DNA of 64,000 bases from Sphingopyxis yananensis (GTDB taxonomy: Bacteria > Pseudomonadota > Alphaproteobacteria > Sphingomonadales > Sphingomonadaceae): the NCBI RefSeq assembly GCF_020687785.1, contig NZ_JAJEWI010000005.1:248001-312000 (forward strand), in the 5' to 3' direction. Shown piece after piece: positions 26,114 to 34,686 of the stretch. Made by a program: the position numbers and the translations under genes. Every line of letters begins with the position of its first letter. Position 1 is the first letter of the stretch. The notes beneath the pieces were generated by a model. That model was not told where the DNA came from, ran no database searches, and saw only the letters and a list, made by a program, of their open reading frames with translations.

Positions 26114-28854
26114 AGGGCAAAGCGTGCGCCCGCGAAGACGCGGCGTCCTGCATCCAAATAGGCTTGCGGCAAACCATTGGTGAAACGGACGCTTTCGTCC
26201 GTATCCAAGATATTCACGGCCTCTAAGAGGATCGAGACACGGTCCGACAGCTTGACGTTGATGCTGCCGTCCAATGTTCCATAGGCGTTGGTATATTGGC
26301 TGAGGCTGGGTGCGACGGCGGCGGTTGATAGAAAACCGCTGCGCCAGCTGTAGGAAAGCCGGGCACCTATGGGGCCTTTTTCATAATAGCCGGTGAGGTT
26401 GAAATTGTTGCGCGAGGCCGCCGTAAGCTGGGTCGGGTCACTATTGTCGATGAAGGTGTAATTTGCGACGGCGCCTAGCCCATCAAAGGGAGCCGGTAGG
26501 AAGCGAAAAGCGTGCTGATAATAAAGTTCAAAGCCTTTTACCGTCACGCCTGATCCATTCACCAACTGGTTCACCGTGAAATTCAATTCGCTGCGGACGC
26601 TGTCTCCATTGGAATAAATATAGGTCACCGGCAGGGCCTGTGTTGTCGTTTCGGTGCGAATGAGAGATTTAAGATCTTTGTAGAAAAAGGAGCCGCCCAG
26701 CAGACCATCTTTGTTGAAATACCATTCCACCGTGGCATCCAAATTATTGGCACGGAAAGGTTCCAAATATGGGTTGTTGCGCGTGATGCTGCGCGCTGTG
26801 CCATTGGCTGTGGTGGTGGGCGAAATCTGATTCAAATTTGGTCTGGTCATCGTACGCGACGCGGCGAACCGCAGCACCAGATCATCCGATGCTTGCCATT
26901 TCACATTCAAGCTTGGCAGAAAATCCCAATATTCGCGGACGACGGTGATGGGTGCTGATGCTGGGACACGGGTTACATTGCCTGCATCGGGTTCCACGGT
27001 AATCGCCGTTAAATCAGGACTGACCCCAACACTGCTTTGTTTGGTATGGGCGACACGGAACCCCAAATTCCCTGATAAGGATCCAAAGGAAAAATCGCCG
27101 CGCGTATAGGCTGAAAATGTCTTTTCGGCGACATCGGTGATGCCGGTGGCATCATTGGTGTAATTGCCCGCCGCAATCAGTTGTTCGTCCGTCAGATTCG
27201 CGATGAAGCTGCGGGTGTCGGAGGCCAACCATGATCCCGCGAACAGAGCGTCGCCCGTGTAGCTTCCCAAGAAGCTGCCTTTGCCCGCGGTGATAAGCTG
27301 CATGAAGGGAGCGGCGCTATAGGAACCGGGGGTAGGCCCAGCAGGGAGACCGCCGTAAAGTTCTGACACTTTGGCGGCGGAAATATTGAGCGCACGGTTG
27401 TTTTGAAAGATTTTGCGATCGCTATAATGAACACCCAAATGGAAACGGGTCAGGCCTTGGTCGGAGAATTCGCGGCTGATATCGCCCTTCACATCCCACA
27501 ACCGGTCTGAACTATCCCGATTGAAAGCGCCGTTGAGGCTCGCGACGCGATAGCTGTTGGGATCGAGGCGCGCGGTATCAAAGCCATTGTGATACAGCAT
27601 GGTCCATAAGGACGAGCCGGGCTGGGTGATGAATTCCGCTTCGCCCACCGCGATATCCGCAATGTTCAGATTATCGAGATGCTGTTTGGAAGAGGCATAG
27701 GAGGCTTCCAAGCTTCCTTCCCAGCCGTCATGTTCATATTGGAGACCGCCGACGAGCGAATAGGTCTTGCTGACGCGGTCTTCAAACCGACCGCCGCCGC
27801 GCATGTCCAAATCTGTCACGCGCAACTGTGTGACCGTTGGTAATCCGTCCAGCAGCTCTGTACGCGCGCTCACCACATTGCGCGCATTGGCGAAGATTTG
27901 CAGAAATTCATTGGTGACGGCTTCGACTTTCAGACGGGAATAAAAGCCGTCGAGCGAAAGCGTCAGATTGTTTGTCGCTTGATATTGCAGTGACGCCATG
28001 CCGCTGAGGCGCTGATTATCTTCATCATATTGATAATAGTTGATCTGGTTCGGAAAGCGGACCGTTAAATCACGGTCAATCGTTCCATCACCATTGAGAT
28101 CGGCGGGGGCGACGCCGCTTCCTTCTTTGGCCGTGGTGAAGCCCATTGAGGCGTTTTGGGTTTGCGGTTGGCGGCGCGTGTAGGAAAGACCCAGCGAAAG
28201 GCCGAGCCGGTTATCGGCAAAGCTATCGGAATAAAAACCGGAAATTCGAGGAGAGCTTTTCCCACTATTGGTTTCATATTGCGCTTGCGCTGAACCGCTG
28301 ATCACGCGCTTGCCAATATCGAGCGGGCGGGGGGTGCGTATATCGACTGTGCCGGCGAGACCACCTTCTTGCAGGTCCGCCGTGGGAGATTTGTAAACGG
28401 ATAAGGTTCTGACAAATTCCGGCGGCAAAATCGAAAAATCGAAGGTGCGGCTGCCCGCAGAATCTCCGCTAGCATTGGGTAGAATGCGACCGTTAAGCGT
28501 GGTCTGGGTGAAATTGGCGGGTAGACCGCGAATATTCACGCTGCGTCCTTCACCGCGCACGCGATTGATTTGAACACCGCTGATGCGCTGGATCGATTCT
28601 GCGATATTAACGTCAGGATATTGGCCGACATCCTCGGCGCTGATGGCGTCTACGACGGAGTCGGCGGAGCGTTTGACGTTTAAAGCGCGATCGAGCCCGC
28701 CGCGAATTCCTTGGATGACAATTTCTTCTTCGGCAGAGCCATCAGCAGCCGCATTGTCGGCCAATTCTGCCGCCGAAACGGCGGAATGATAGATGAGGCA
28801 GGCGAGGACAAGCGACGCGCGGGATGCGCCGCCGAATTTTGACGAACGAGACAT
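26110..28854 (-). CDS. TonB-dependent outer-membrane receptor (sphingomonad/caulobacter carbohydrate type)
   Basis: 914 residues with a signal peptide ending near HSAVSAAE. The N-terminal plug carries GLDRALNVKRSADSVVDAI, ISAEDVGQYPDVNIAESIQR and GVQINRVRGEGRSVNIRGLP, the pattern of the TIGR01782-like group often linked to polysaccharide and other bulky nutrient uptake. The long C-terminal barrel ends VFAGARFAL. It is the first gene of the operon TonB receptor, sulfatase, FGE, sulfatase, with a four-base overlap to the next gene, so it probably imports a sulfated substrate or its product. The upstream region 28855-29153 is shared with a divergent dehydrogenase operon. Confidence 0.93.
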   Translation of the reverse strand: MSRSSKFGGASRASLVLACLIYHSAVSAAELADNAAADGSAEEEIVIQGIRGGLDRALNVKRSADSVVDAISAEDVGQYPDVNIAESIQRISGVQINRVRGEGRSVNIRGLPANFTQTTLNGRILPNASGDSAGSRTFDFSILPPEFVRTLSVYKSPTADLQEGGLAGTVDIRTPRPLDIGKRVISGSAQAQYETNSGKSSPRISGFYSDSFADNRLGLSLGLSYTRRQPQTQNASMGFTTAKEGSGVAPADLNGDGTIDRDLTVRFPNQINYYQYDEDNQRLSGMASLQYQATNNLTLSLDGFYSRLKVEAVTNEFLQIFANARNVVSARTELLDGLPTVTQLRVTDLDMRGGGRFEDRVSKTYSLVGGLQYEHDGWEGSLEASYASSKQHLDNLNIADIAVGEAEFITQPGSSLWTMLYHNGFDTARLDPNSYRVASLNGAFNRDSSDRLWDVKGDISREFSDQGLTRFHLGVHYSDRKIFQNNRALNISAAKVSELYGGLPAGPTPGSYSAAPFMQLITAGKGSFLGSYTGDALFAGSWLASDTRSFIANLTDEQLIAAGNYTNDATGITDVAEKTFSAYTRGDFSFGSLSGNLGFRVAHTKQSSVGVSPDLTAITVEPDAGNVTRVPASAPITVVREYWDFLPSLNVKWQASDDLVLRFAASRTMTRPNLNQISPTTTANGTARSITRNNPYLEPFRANNLDATVEWYFNKDGLLGGSFFYKDLKSLIRTETTTQALPVTYIYSNGDSVRSELNFTVNQLVNGSGVTVKGFELYYQHAFRFLPAPFDGLGAVANYTFIDNSDPTQLTAASRNNFNLTGYYEKGPIGARLSYSWRSGFLSTAAVAPSLSQYTNAYGTLDGSINVKLSDRVSILLEAVNILDTDESVRFTNGLPQAYLDAGRRVFAGARFAL

Positions 28855-29153
28855 GGAGAATATGATCCTGGACTAGAATTATCTGGTCAGGTTGTCCGGT
28901 CCCAGTCTTTGTCATTGTCTACAAATTTGATTGAAAATTTGGCAATGAAATTTTTCTAATTATGCTGAAAGCTTAGCTGACATCATCTATGTCGCGTCCG
29001 TGTATCGGCACATTAGAGGGTGGCTCGGCCTCCGTCATTTCCCCTGATGCGCCTAATTTGCAGCGGGTTTTCCTTTTTTGCGTAATAACTTGCAATTTAA
29101 TACGCAAAATATGTATCGTGCTGTTCAACACTAGCAATTTGCAGGAGAGTTGG
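28855..29153. promoter_or_regulatory. Divergent promoter region between the sulfatase and dehydrogenase operons
   Basis: A 299-base noncoding, A+T-rich interval. It contains the inverted repeat TTGCGTA (29078-29084) and TACGCAA (29101-29107) with a 16-base spacer, 47 bases upstream of the dehydrogenase start, a candidate regulator site. GCAGGAGAG at 29141-29149 is the ribosome-binding site of the plus-strand gene. No gene was seen here. Confidence 0.5.
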
Positions 29154-29924
29154 ATGACCAGAATGCGCGATAAGATTGTGCTGATCACTGGCGCAAGCGA
29201 GGGGATTGGCCGTGCCACGGCGGAGCTGATTGCGGCGGAAGGTGGCCATGTTGTCATCGCGGCGCGCCGGCCTGAAAAGTTGGAAGAAACCCGCGCGGCG
29301 ATTGCGGCGGCCGGTGGTTCGGTAGAAGCGCATCAATTGGATGTGTCCGATTTGGCAGCCTATGAGGCCCTGATTCAAGATGTGGCGAAGCGCCATGGCC
29401 GGCTGGACGTGTTGATCAACAATGCGATGGCTGCGACCTATAAAGCCTTGGTTGATTTGACGATTGACGAGTGGCGGAGCGATTTTGCGGTGAACGCCGA
29501 AGCGGTTTTCGTGGGAACACGCGAAGCGATGAAGCTGATGGTGCCAGCGGGACGCGGTTCGATTGTCAATATTTCGTCGGCGTGCGGCATTCGCGCCATG
29601 CCCGGTATGCCGAGCTATTCGGCATCAAAGGCCGCGCTGATTCACTTCTCTGCCTGCGCGGCAATTGAAGGGGCGCCGCATGGCGTGCGCGTCAACAGCA
29701 TTGTTCCTGGACAGGTTGCGACGCCCGCAACGCTGCAATTCCATGAATATGCGCCCGAAGCCGCCAAGGCGACGACGGCCGCAATCCCGATGGAGCGCAG
29801 CGGTTTGCCAAGCGAATTGGCCCAAGCGATTCTGTTCCTGGCATCGGACGATTCAAGCTATATCACTGGTGTTGCGTTGCCCGTTGATGGCGGCAAGGCC
29901 CAACAATTGTACATGCCGTCATGA
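29154..29924 (+). CDS. SDR family NAD(P)-dependent oxidoreductase
   Basis: 256 residues with the classical short-chain dehydrogenase signatures: cofactor site TGASEGIGRA, NNAMAATYKAL (the NNAG position), active-site Ser in NISSACGIRAM and YSASKAAL (YxxxK). The C-terminus has PVDGGKAQQL. It acts as an alcohol/ketone oxidoreductase in the cytoplasm; the substrate is unknown. The ATG at 29154 follows GCAGGAGAG by seven bases and is preferred over an upstream in-frame start. It overlaps the next SDR by four bases (ATGA). Confidence 0.93.
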   Translation: MTRMRDKIVLITGASEGIGRATAELIAAEGGHVVIAARRPEKLEETRAAIAAAGGSVEAHQLDVSDLAAYEALIQDVAKRHGRLDVLINNAMAATYKALVDLTIDEWRSDFAVNAEAVFVGTREAMKLMVPAGRGSIVNISSACGIRAMPGMPSYSASKAALIHFSACAAIEGAPHGVRVNSIVPGQVATPATLQFHEYAPEAAKATTAAIPMERSGLPSELAQAILFLASDDSSYITGVALPVDGGKAQQLYMPS

Positions 29925-30742
29925 GCGGCCCGTTGGTAGGAAAGCGCGCGGTTGTTACGGGCGGTGCGCAGGGAATCGGGAAAGCGATTGCAGAACGATT
30001 GGCAGCCGATGGCGCACGCGTGGCGGTGCTGGATATGGACGAAGCGGCGGCCAAGGCTGCGCTGAGCGGCGACGAGCATCTGGGCTTTGGCTGTGATGTG
30101 TCGAACAGCGCATCGGTTGATGCGGTGTTTGCGCAGATTGCCGGGGCCTTTGGCGGGGTCGATATTCTGGTCAATAATGCGGGCACGGGCCGTGGGCCTG
30201 ATGATGGCAGCGACCAAATGTATGCCGGACAGGCGGAGCGCGCAGCGCAGATTGCACGCGGTGAAACGCCAACCGCCCATGGCGATCAGTTGATTCACAT
30301 GTCGGATGCCGGATGGCACAAGGTGATTGGCGTCAATTTGGATGGTGCTTTCTTTTGCAGCCGCGCGGCGGTGCGCTTGATGGCCGCAGAAAACCAAGGC
30401 GGCAGCATTGTGAACATTGCGTCGACATCGGCGGCGTCGGGTGAAGGCCCGATGCATTATGTGACGAGCAAGGCTGGTATCGTCGGTTTGACACGCGGCC
30501 TGTCGCGTGAGCTGGCATCGCGCGGGATTCGGGTGAATGCAGTGCATCCGGGACCGACCAACACGCCGATTATGCGCGATGTGCCCGATACGATGGTCGC
30601 GGCCATGGAAAGCGCCATTCCGCTGGGCCGTATGGCGCGTCCGGATGAAGTGGCGGCAGCGGTTGCGTTTCTGGCGTCGGACCAAGCGAGCTATGCGACG
30701 GGCAGCGTGCTGACCGTAAACGGCGGGTCCTATATGGTGTGA
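29921..30742 (+). CDS. SDR family oxidoreductase
   Basis: 273 residues with TGGAQGIGKA, LVNNAGTGRGP, NIASTSAASGEGP and YVTSKAGI (catalytic Tyr-Lys pair), and the end motif TVNGGSYMV. Between the cofactor and active-site regions it has an insertion (about residues 85-125, DGSDQMYAGQ to LIHMSD) that is not typical of the shortest members and may shape the substrate pocket. It is translationally coupled to the preceding SDR, so the two probably act in one pathway. A strong bidirectional terminator follows. Confidence 0.92.
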   Translation: MSGPLVGKRAVVTGGAQGIGKAIAERLAADGARVAVLDMDEAAAKAALSGDEHLGFGCDVSNSASVDAVFAQIAGAFGGVDILVNNAGTGRGPDDGSDQMYAGQAERAAQIARGETPTAHGDQLIHMSDAGWHKVIGVNLDGAFFCSRAAVRLMAAENQGGSIVNIASTSAASGEGPMHYVTSKAGIVGLTRGLSRELASRGIRVNAVHPGPTNTPIMRDVPDTMVAAMESAIPLGRMARPDEVAAAVAFLASDQASYATGSVLTVNGGSYMV

Positions 30743-30771
30743 TGGTGCGGTAATATCCCGAACCATTGTCC

Positions 30772-30813
30772 AAAAAAGGCAGCGATCACAAAGCCGTGAT
30801 CGCTGCCTTTTTT
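30772..30813. terminator. Bidirectional terminator between convergent genes
   Basis: GGCAGCGATCAC (30778-30789) pairs perfectly with GTGATCGCTGCC (30796-30807). It has six A residues before and six T residues after, so it can act on both strands. Confidence 0.93.
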
Positions 30814-30820
30814 GTTGTTT

Positions 30821-31720
30821 TTAGCCGAATTGGGCGATGATTTCTTGCACCGCTGGGCGGATGTCGTTGCGGCGATAGCCGAGCAGTGCGACTTGCGCGT
30901 CGTCGGGGTTGACGCGCACCCAATTGCCGCGCCCTTGGGGGATGGCGATATCGGGCAGCAGGGGGTGTTCGGCGTCCCGTTCTTCGACCGTAATTTCTTG
31001 GCCAGCCGCATCAAAATAAAGCTGGAAATATTCGGTGAAGGTCAGATTTTCGTCGCCCACCAAATAAGCGGCATTGGGTTCGCCGCGTTCCAGCGCGCCT
31101 TCAATCGCTTCGGAAAGGGATTGGAAGGACATGAAGTTGGTGCCGCCGGTTGGGCCAAAGGCGTCGATGGGCAATTTGCCGCTGGCCCATTGCACATAGG
31201 GTTCGAAAATCATGCTGGGCAGGCCTGCGACCGTGCCGACCATGAAGGGCGCATTGACGCTGATGACGTCAAAGCTTTCGCTGGCCTCTGCGCGGGCGCC
31301 TTCGCACGCCGCTTTGCGCGATTGGATATAGCGATTATCCGCGATCAGCTCGGGGCTGGCTTGGTGATAATAGCTGCCCAATTGAATGGCGCGCTTGACG
31401 CCCGCTTCGCGGCAGGCGGCGAAAAAGGCGGGCACGGCGACATGATTGGCTTGGTAGAGGAAATCAAAGAAATCGGCGTCAGCGGGAACGTGGCGCGGGT
31501 CATTGCCTGCCGCGAAGACCACCCAGTCAAAGCCAGCGAGACGGTCTGGCGTATAATCGCCAGCGATATAGTCGCCCTGAAGGAAGGGGAGTTTCGCCAT
31601 AGGGGTGGCGGGATTGGCGGGGTTGCGGCCGCCAATGGTGACGTCATGGCCTTTGCTGGCCAGATGGAGGGCAGCGTGACCTCCCAAGGCGCCGGTGCCG
31701 CCAACGACAAGAATTTTCAT
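30821..31720 (-). CDS. NAD-dependent epimerase/dehydratase-like (extended SDR/NmrA-type) protein
   Basis: 299 residues with the N-terminal cofactor motif VVGGTGALGGHAALHL and WVVFAAGNDPRH. The region GSYYHQASPELIADNRYIQSRK contains a possible YxxxK (YIQSRK). The C-terminal half resembles substrate domains of extended SDRs. The exact reaction is unknown. It lies 40 bases after the SnoaL-like gene and is the third gene of a minus-strand operon with an SDR at its head. Confidence 0.85.
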   Translation of the reverse strand: MKILVVGGTGALGGHAALHLASKGHDVTIGGRNPANPATPMAKLPFLQGDYIAGDYTPDRLAGFDWVVFAAGNDPRHVPADADFFDFLYQANHVAVPAFFAACREAGVKRAIQLGSYYHQASPELIADNRYIQSRKAACEGARAEASESFDVISVNAPFMVGTVAGLPSMIFEPYVQWASGKLPIDAFGPTGGTNFMSFQSLSEAIEGALERGEPNAAYLVGDENLTFTEYFQLYFDAAGQEITVEERDAEHPLLPDIAIPQGRGNWVRVNPDDAQVALLGYRRNDIRPAVQEIIAQFG

Positions 31721-31760
31721 AATATATCTCTTTCAAAGCTAAAGATTTTGGGTTCTGACC

Positions 31761-32201
31761 CTAAGAAATGGATTCATGGTGGATGGGACGGATTTCTTCC
31801 CAATCGAGCAGCAGGGTGCGCCGTGCGATTTTCCATCGCCCACCCCCCTGTCCATCTTCGCGCCGCCATTCATCTTGGTAGCGAATGGCCCAGCAGCGCA
31901 GCATGTCGCCCGCGCCCGATGCAAAGCGATGTTCGGCGGTGCAATAAGTTTCACCCACCGCCGTATCGCCGTTGATCGTGGCGGTTTGGTTGTGGATGAG
32001 GTGGCGGGTGGCCGTGTAAAGCTGGCCTAGATAATCCAGCGAGCCGAGATTTTGCTCCAGCCCTTTGATGGAAAATCCGGGGCCAGAGATTTCGACATCG
32101 TCGGTGAGAACCGCTATCCAATCATCCTTGCAGCGGCGGTCCGCCCCGCGCGCATAAATTTCGGCGGTTTGGCGAAGCGCAATATAATCATCAGGGGTCA
32201 T
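31761..32201 (-). CDS. SnoaL-like / NTF2-fold protein
   Basis: 146 residues with the cone-shaped NTF2 pattern: helical N-terminus TPDDYIALRQTAEIYARGADR, WIAVLTDDVEISGPG, TRHLIHNQTATINGDTAVGETYC and a final RWKIARRTLLLDWEE. Proteins of this fold include polyketide cyclases, dehydratases and isomerases. Its position between two dehydrogenase genes in one operon suggests a role in the same catabolic route; the reaction cannot be fixed. Confidence 0.82.
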   Translation of the reverse strand: MTPDDYIALRQTAEIYARGADRRCKDDWIAVLTDDVEISGPGFSIKGLEQNLGSLDYLGQLYTATRHLIHNQTATINGDTAVGETYCTAEHRFASGAGDMLRCWAIRYQDEWRREDGQGGGRWKIARRTLLLDWEEIRPIHHESIS

Positions 32202-32243
32202 ATCAAGTCATCCCGTGAAATGGCGGCAGGGCGTGCGGGCTGA

Positions 32244-33071
32244 TTAGAACAGCAAGCCGTGGGTGGGGATGACCGGCGTGTTGGTCCATTTGTCTTCGGC
32301 GGTGCGATACCAACCCGATGCCGCCAAAGCGCCGCCGTCGATGTTGATCGCGGTACCCGTAATCCAAGACGCCATGGGGCTGGCGAGGAACAATATGGCG
32401 TTGGCCATATCGTCTGGCGCGCCGAAGCGGCCCAAGGGGATCCATTGTTTCACATCATCTTGATGATCGGGCTTGATGACGTGGCTGATCGGGACTTGGG
32501 CGGTTTCGGTGGTTTCCGGCGCGATCAGATTGACGCGGATACCCTCGGGCGCCAAATCCAAGGCCAAGCTTTTGGTGAAGCCGGTGATGCCCGTTTTGAA
32601 GGTGGAATAGACGCAGTTGATGGGGATGCCGCGAAAAGCCTCGATCGACGAGACGCTGATGATGCTGGTCCCTGCGCCTTTTTTGCGCAGCAGGGGGATC
32701 ATGGCGCGGGTGACCGAAAAGAGTTGGCGCATGTTGACGGCGTAAAGGCGGTCGATGTCTTCGTCGCTATGGTCTTCGAAACGTTTTACAATGTTCAAGA
32801 AGTCGCCAACATTATTGACCAGAATGTCCAGCCCGCCAAAGCGTTGATCAATTTCGGCAGCCAAGCTGTCAACATCCGCTTGTTGGGTCACATCGCCGTC
32901 GATGATGAGATGCGGTTCGCCCAAAATACGGCGTGCCTGCGCTGCGCGTTCGGCGTCATTTTCAATGGCGACCACCGTCGCCCCGGCCTTGGCAAAGGCT
33001 TCGCAGGTCGCAAGCCCAATACCCGCACCGCCGCCTGTTACCAGTGCGATCTTTCCCGCAAAATCTATCAT
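32244..33071 (-). CDS. SDR family oxidoreductase
   Basis: 275 residues with TGGGAGIGLATCEAF, NNVGDFLNIV in the NNAG position, SVSSIEAFRG and YSTFKTGI (catalytic Tyr-Lys). The C-terminal tail after NIDGGALAA is longer than usual (GWYRTAEDKW onwards). The ATG at 33071 is preferred because GGGAGAAGAG lies five bases upstream; the GTG at 33089 would place this site inside the gene. It heads a minus-strand operon (SDR, SnoaL-like, epimerase-like) divergent from an HxlR regulator, which probably controls it. Confidence 0.92.
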   Translation of the reverse strand: MIDFAGKIALVTGGGAGIGLATCEAFAKAGATVVAIENDAERAAQARRILGEPHLIIDGDVTQQADVDSLAAEIDQRFGGLDILVNNVGDFLNIVKRFEDHSDEDIDRLYAVNMRQLFSVTRAMIPLLRKKGAGTSIISVSSIEAFRGIPINCVYSTFKTGITGFTKSLALDLAPEGIRVNLIAPETTETAQVPISHVIKPDHQDDVKQWIPLGRFGAPDDMANAILFLASPMASWITGTAINIDGGALAASGWYRTAEDKWTNTPVIPTHGLLF

Positions 33072-33148
33072 ATCTCTTCTCCCGATCACTATATTCGTAA
33101 TAGGATAGTTGATAATTTACGCGGTATCTATTGGCAACTAGGCACATT

Positions 33149-33167
33149 TTGGATAGAAGGTATCCAA
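33149..33167. promoter_or_regulatory. Inverted repeat, candidate HxlR operator
   Basis: TTGGATA-GAAGG-TATCCAA is a perfect 7-bp repeat with a 5-bp spacer, located between the divergent SDR operon (start 33071) and the HxlR gene (start 33218). Confidence 0.55.
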
Positions 33168-33217
33168 ATGGAAACCATTGTGCGCTGATGGTGCCAAATG
33201 ACCTGTGGGAGGACCGT

Positions 33218-33589
33218 ATGTTGCAAGATGTCTATCCAAAGCTGACCTTGGAAATCATGGATTTGGTCGGCAATAAATGGACACTTTTGCTGGTTTATCA
33301 ATTGGCTGAGCGCACCCAGCGTTTTTCCGAATTGCGGCGGAATATGGCACCGATTAGCCAGAAGATGTTGACCCAAAAATTGCGCGAGTTGGAGCGTTAT
33401 GGGATGGTGGATCGCTTTGTATGGCCATCCACGCCGCCCAAGGTCGAATATGCGCTGACCGATTTGGGCCGATCCTTTTTGGGGGCGGCGAGCGTGATTT
33501 GCGATTGGACACGCGGCAATGTGGAAGAATTGGCGGCGGCGCGCGCGTCATTTGATGCGGCGGCGCAGGAGGCATTGTCGGCTGCGTGA
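33218..33589 (+). CDS. HxlR family winged-helix transcriptional regulator
   Basis: 123 residues. The HxlR pattern is clear: LEIMDLVGNKWTLLLVYQLAERTQRFSELRR, ISQKMLTQKLRELERYGMVDR and the beta-wing VEYALTDLGRSF. The usual N-terminal cysteine before the helix is absent, so thiol-sensing is not suggested. ATG 33218 is preferred because GGGAGGA lies eight bases upstream; an ATG at 33188 is possible. Transcribed divergently from the SDR operon, with a palindrome between them, it is probably a local regulator. Confidence 0.88.
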   Translation: MLQDVYPKLTLEIMDLVGNKWTLLLVYQLAERTQRFSELRRNMAPISQKMLTQKLRELERYGMVDRFVWPSTPPKVEYALTDLGRSFLGAASVICDWTRGNVEELAAARASFDAAAQEALSAA

Positions 33590-33594
33590 ATGGT

Positions 33595-33618
33595 GGGCGG
33601 CACGAAAATGCGCCGCCC
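33595..33618. terminator. Hairpin between convergent HxlR and pirin genes
   Basis: GGGCGGC (33595-33601) pairs with GCCGCCC (33612-33618). There is no strong T run, so termination is tentative. Confidence 0.35.
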
Positions 33619-33628
33619 GAGCCCGAGA

Positions 33629-34513
33629 TTAGTCGATTTTGCGGGTTTCGGGGAAAGGGATAAACTCGTCATGGTCGGCGTCGGGCAATTTCATGCGACC
33701 CGCTTTCCAATCTTCCTTAGCTTGTTCCAGACGATCTTTGCTGGAGGAGACGAAATTCCACAGCATATAGCGTTGGCCGATGGGGTCGCCGCCCAGCGCC
33801 ATGACTTGCGAGGGTTGGCGTGCGGTGACATTGCCGCCGACGCCTGTGTTCAGAACCGCCATTTGGCCTGCGCCTAGGATGGTGCCGTCGACGTCAATTT
33901 CGCCGGCCGCGCAATAGACGGCGCGTTCGGGATATTCATTGGTGACGTGATAGCGAGCGCCAGCCTGCATGTCCCAATGTTGATAAAATTGCGGTGAGTG
34001 GACCAGCACGGAGGATTTTTGACCATTGGCCGCGCCAGCGATCAGGCGGCCTTTGACGCCGTCTTGATCCCATGACGGCAGGTCGTCCCCTGCATGGTGG
34101 CGGAAGCTGGGGTCAGTTTCTTCGGCTTCGTCGGGCAGGGCGACCCATGCTTGGATGCCGTGCATGTTCGCGCCATTTTGGCGGGCATATTCCAGACGTT
34201 CGCTGTGGGTGATGCCGCTGCCGCTGACCATCCAATTGACCGCGCCGGGTTGGATTTCCTGTTCATAGCCCAGCGAGTCGCGGTGGGTAATTTGGCCTTC
34301 GTACAGATAGGTGACGGTGGACAGGCCGATGTGCGGATGCGGGCGCACGTCAAGGTCGCGTGGGATGCCGGGGGCCAGTTCCAGCGGGCCGAGATGGTCG
34401 AAGAAAATATAGGGGCCAACCATGCGGCGCGCATGAAAAGGCAGGACACGGCCAACAACAAAGCCGCCGCCAAGATCGTGGCTGCGTTTGTCGATAATGC
34501 GTTCAATGGTCAT
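33629..34513 (-). CDS. Pirin family protein
   Basis: 294 residues, a usual pirin length, with the bicupin fold. Metal-ligand region DVRPHPHIGLSTVTYLYEGQITHRDSLG contains the conserved histidines and is followed by GAVNWMVSGSGITHSER; the C-terminal cupin has MALGGDPIGQRYMLWNFVSSS. Pirins bind iron and some act as quercetinases or redox regulators. Neighbouring genes are catabolic dehydrogenases and a TonB receptor; a role in aromatic or oxidative metabolism is plausible but not shown. Confidence 0.92.
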   Translation of the reverse strand: MTIERIIDKRSHDLGGGFVVGRVLPFHARRMVGPYIFFDHLGPLELAPGIPRDLDVRPHPHIGLSTVTYLYEGQITHRDSLGYEQEIQPGAVNWMVSGSGITHSERLEYARQNGANMHGIQAWVALPDEAEETDPSFRHHAGDDLPSWDQDGVKGRLIAGAANGQKSSVLVHSPQFYQHWDMQAGARYHVTNEYPERAVYCAAGEIDVDGTILGAGQMAVLNTGVGGNVTARQPSQVMALGGDPIGQRYMLWNFVSSSKDRLEQAKEDWKAGRMKLPDADHDEFIPFPETRKID

Positions 34514-34631
34514 GTTTCTATCTTTCGTGGTTGGGCCGTGGGCCCATGATATTGGCAGTTGTGACCATCATCTGTGCGGGAAGGCCAAGGGTCAAGGGGT
34601 GTCAATGCCAATGGAAATATGAAGCCAAACG

Positions 34632-34661
34632 CAAAACGCTGGCCCCACAAGTGGACCAGCG
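34632..34661 (-). terminator. Terminator after the second TonB receptor
   Basis: CGCTGG and CCAGCG with inner CCAC/GTGG pairing (34637-34661) form a hairpin; GTTTTGC follows on the minus strand. Confidence 0.55.
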
Positions 34662-34686
34662 CTGCGCTGAATGGGTAGAGGTGGTG

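Noticed and set aside
30812..31975. Plus-strand open frame of 387 codons opposite the epimerase-like gene
   Set aside because: It is antisense to two genes with clear motifs and also overlaps a bidirectional terminator.
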